Positions 63,912-64,000 of a stretch of 64,000 bases of DNA are shown piece after piece. Numbering within the stretch: position 1 is the first letter of the stretch; the number at the start of each line of letters is the position of its first letter. Position numbers and translations under genes: made by a program. The stretch comes from a virus: positions 23,815-87,814 of IMG/VR virus record IMGVR_UViG_3300033571_015173. One strand, written 5' to 3'. The notes below the pieces were generated by a model, which was given only the letters and a program-made list of their open reading frames with translations, was not told the DNA's origin and ran no database searches.

Positions 63912-64000
63912 TCAGCCATTGCCTCTTGCCCTTTCTACAGCAGCTTTTACAGTGGCATTATCATTGGCATTAGCCCAACGAGAGACTTTGTTGATTACAG
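63912..64000 (-). CDS. 3' end of an unidentified protein (partial, minus strand)
   Basis: Reading from the right edge, 28 residues end at the TGA on 63912-63914: VINKVSRWANANDNATVKAA then VERARGNG. A small helical C-terminus of a gene that begins beyond the window. It precedes the fibre gene in the minus-strand operon. Confidence 0.45.
   Translation of the reverse strand, partial: VINKVSRWANANDNATVKAAVERARGNG

Noticed and set aside
1-64000. CRISPR arrays, rRNA or tRNA genes, IS elements
   Set aside because: No regularly spaced direct repeats with unique spacers, no rRNA/tRNA signatures, and no transposase-like frames were seen.
42663-64000. Terminase large subunit
   Set aside because: No Walker A plus nuclease-motif ATPase is found among the head genes; it may lie beyond 64000. 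The FtsK-like ATPase at 11708 does not have terminase nuclease motifs.

Overview
This window looks like about 64 kb of a large tailed-phage genome, either a virus or a phage-like replicon. The right part carries a head and tail gene block: portal-like protein, scaffold-like protein, major-capsid-like protein, decoration-type proteins, adhesin-like proteins with discoidin-type domains, and repeat-rich fibre-like proteins. The left and middle carry phage replication and nucleotide genes: SSB, a Gp157-family protein, a RecB-like PD-(D/E)XK nuclease, a primase-SF3 helicase, ThyX and dUTPase. These sit among very many short, tightly packed, translationally coupled ORFs with strong AGGAGG-type ribosome binding sites. 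I see no tRNA, rRNA, CRISPR array, terminase or integrase; the terminase may lie beyond the right edge. A cyanobacterial host is my best guess, from the style of the FGE/C-lectin fragments, the lysozyme-like protein and the primase architecture, but the sequence does not prove it.

Layout. 1-15080 (+): early-type small genes (DUF4326-like, SLOG-like), a series of transcription units each preceded by a short dispersed element with core CGATCCAGGGGCT, a two-OB-fold SSB, an ASCH protein, two HNH-like proteins, then a membrane module (several transmembrane proteins, an FtsK/HerA-like ATPase, a DUF4230-like protein and a lysozyme-like protein). 15137-15956 (-): two small genes. 16020-42666 (+): a 1585-aa protein of unknown function, the FGE/C-lectin cassette array (22661-25511), then the replication block and a long run of small hypothetical genes ending in ThyX and minute membrane peptides. 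42663-51922 (-): dUTPase, glycosyltransferase, ClpP and tail/adhesion proteins. 52013-54569 (+): a short island with an EAL-domain c-di-GMP phosphodiesterase. 54633-64000 (-): capsid, portal and fibre block, cut at the right edge.

The most striking feature is a split, multiplied FGE-sulfatase/C-type-lectin domain. One ORF ends with the N-terminal ~190 residues of the domain and stops just before the point where the usual RGGSW...CRSAxR...GFRIV segment would begin. Directly upstream, in the same operon, 16 consecutive ~45-65 residue cassettes encode exactly that missing segment. Each has constant motifs separated by a 6-residue and a 12 (rarely 13)-residue hypervariable block. Fourteen cassettes have their own ATG or GTG start, one is fused in frame behind its neighbour, and the last is fused in front of the N-terminal half. 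A structured RNA-like segment and a perfect 14-bp hairpin follow. No reverse transcriptase is seen, so this is not a recognisable diversity-generating retroelement. It could be a combinatorial split binding protein or a reservoir of variable cassettes.
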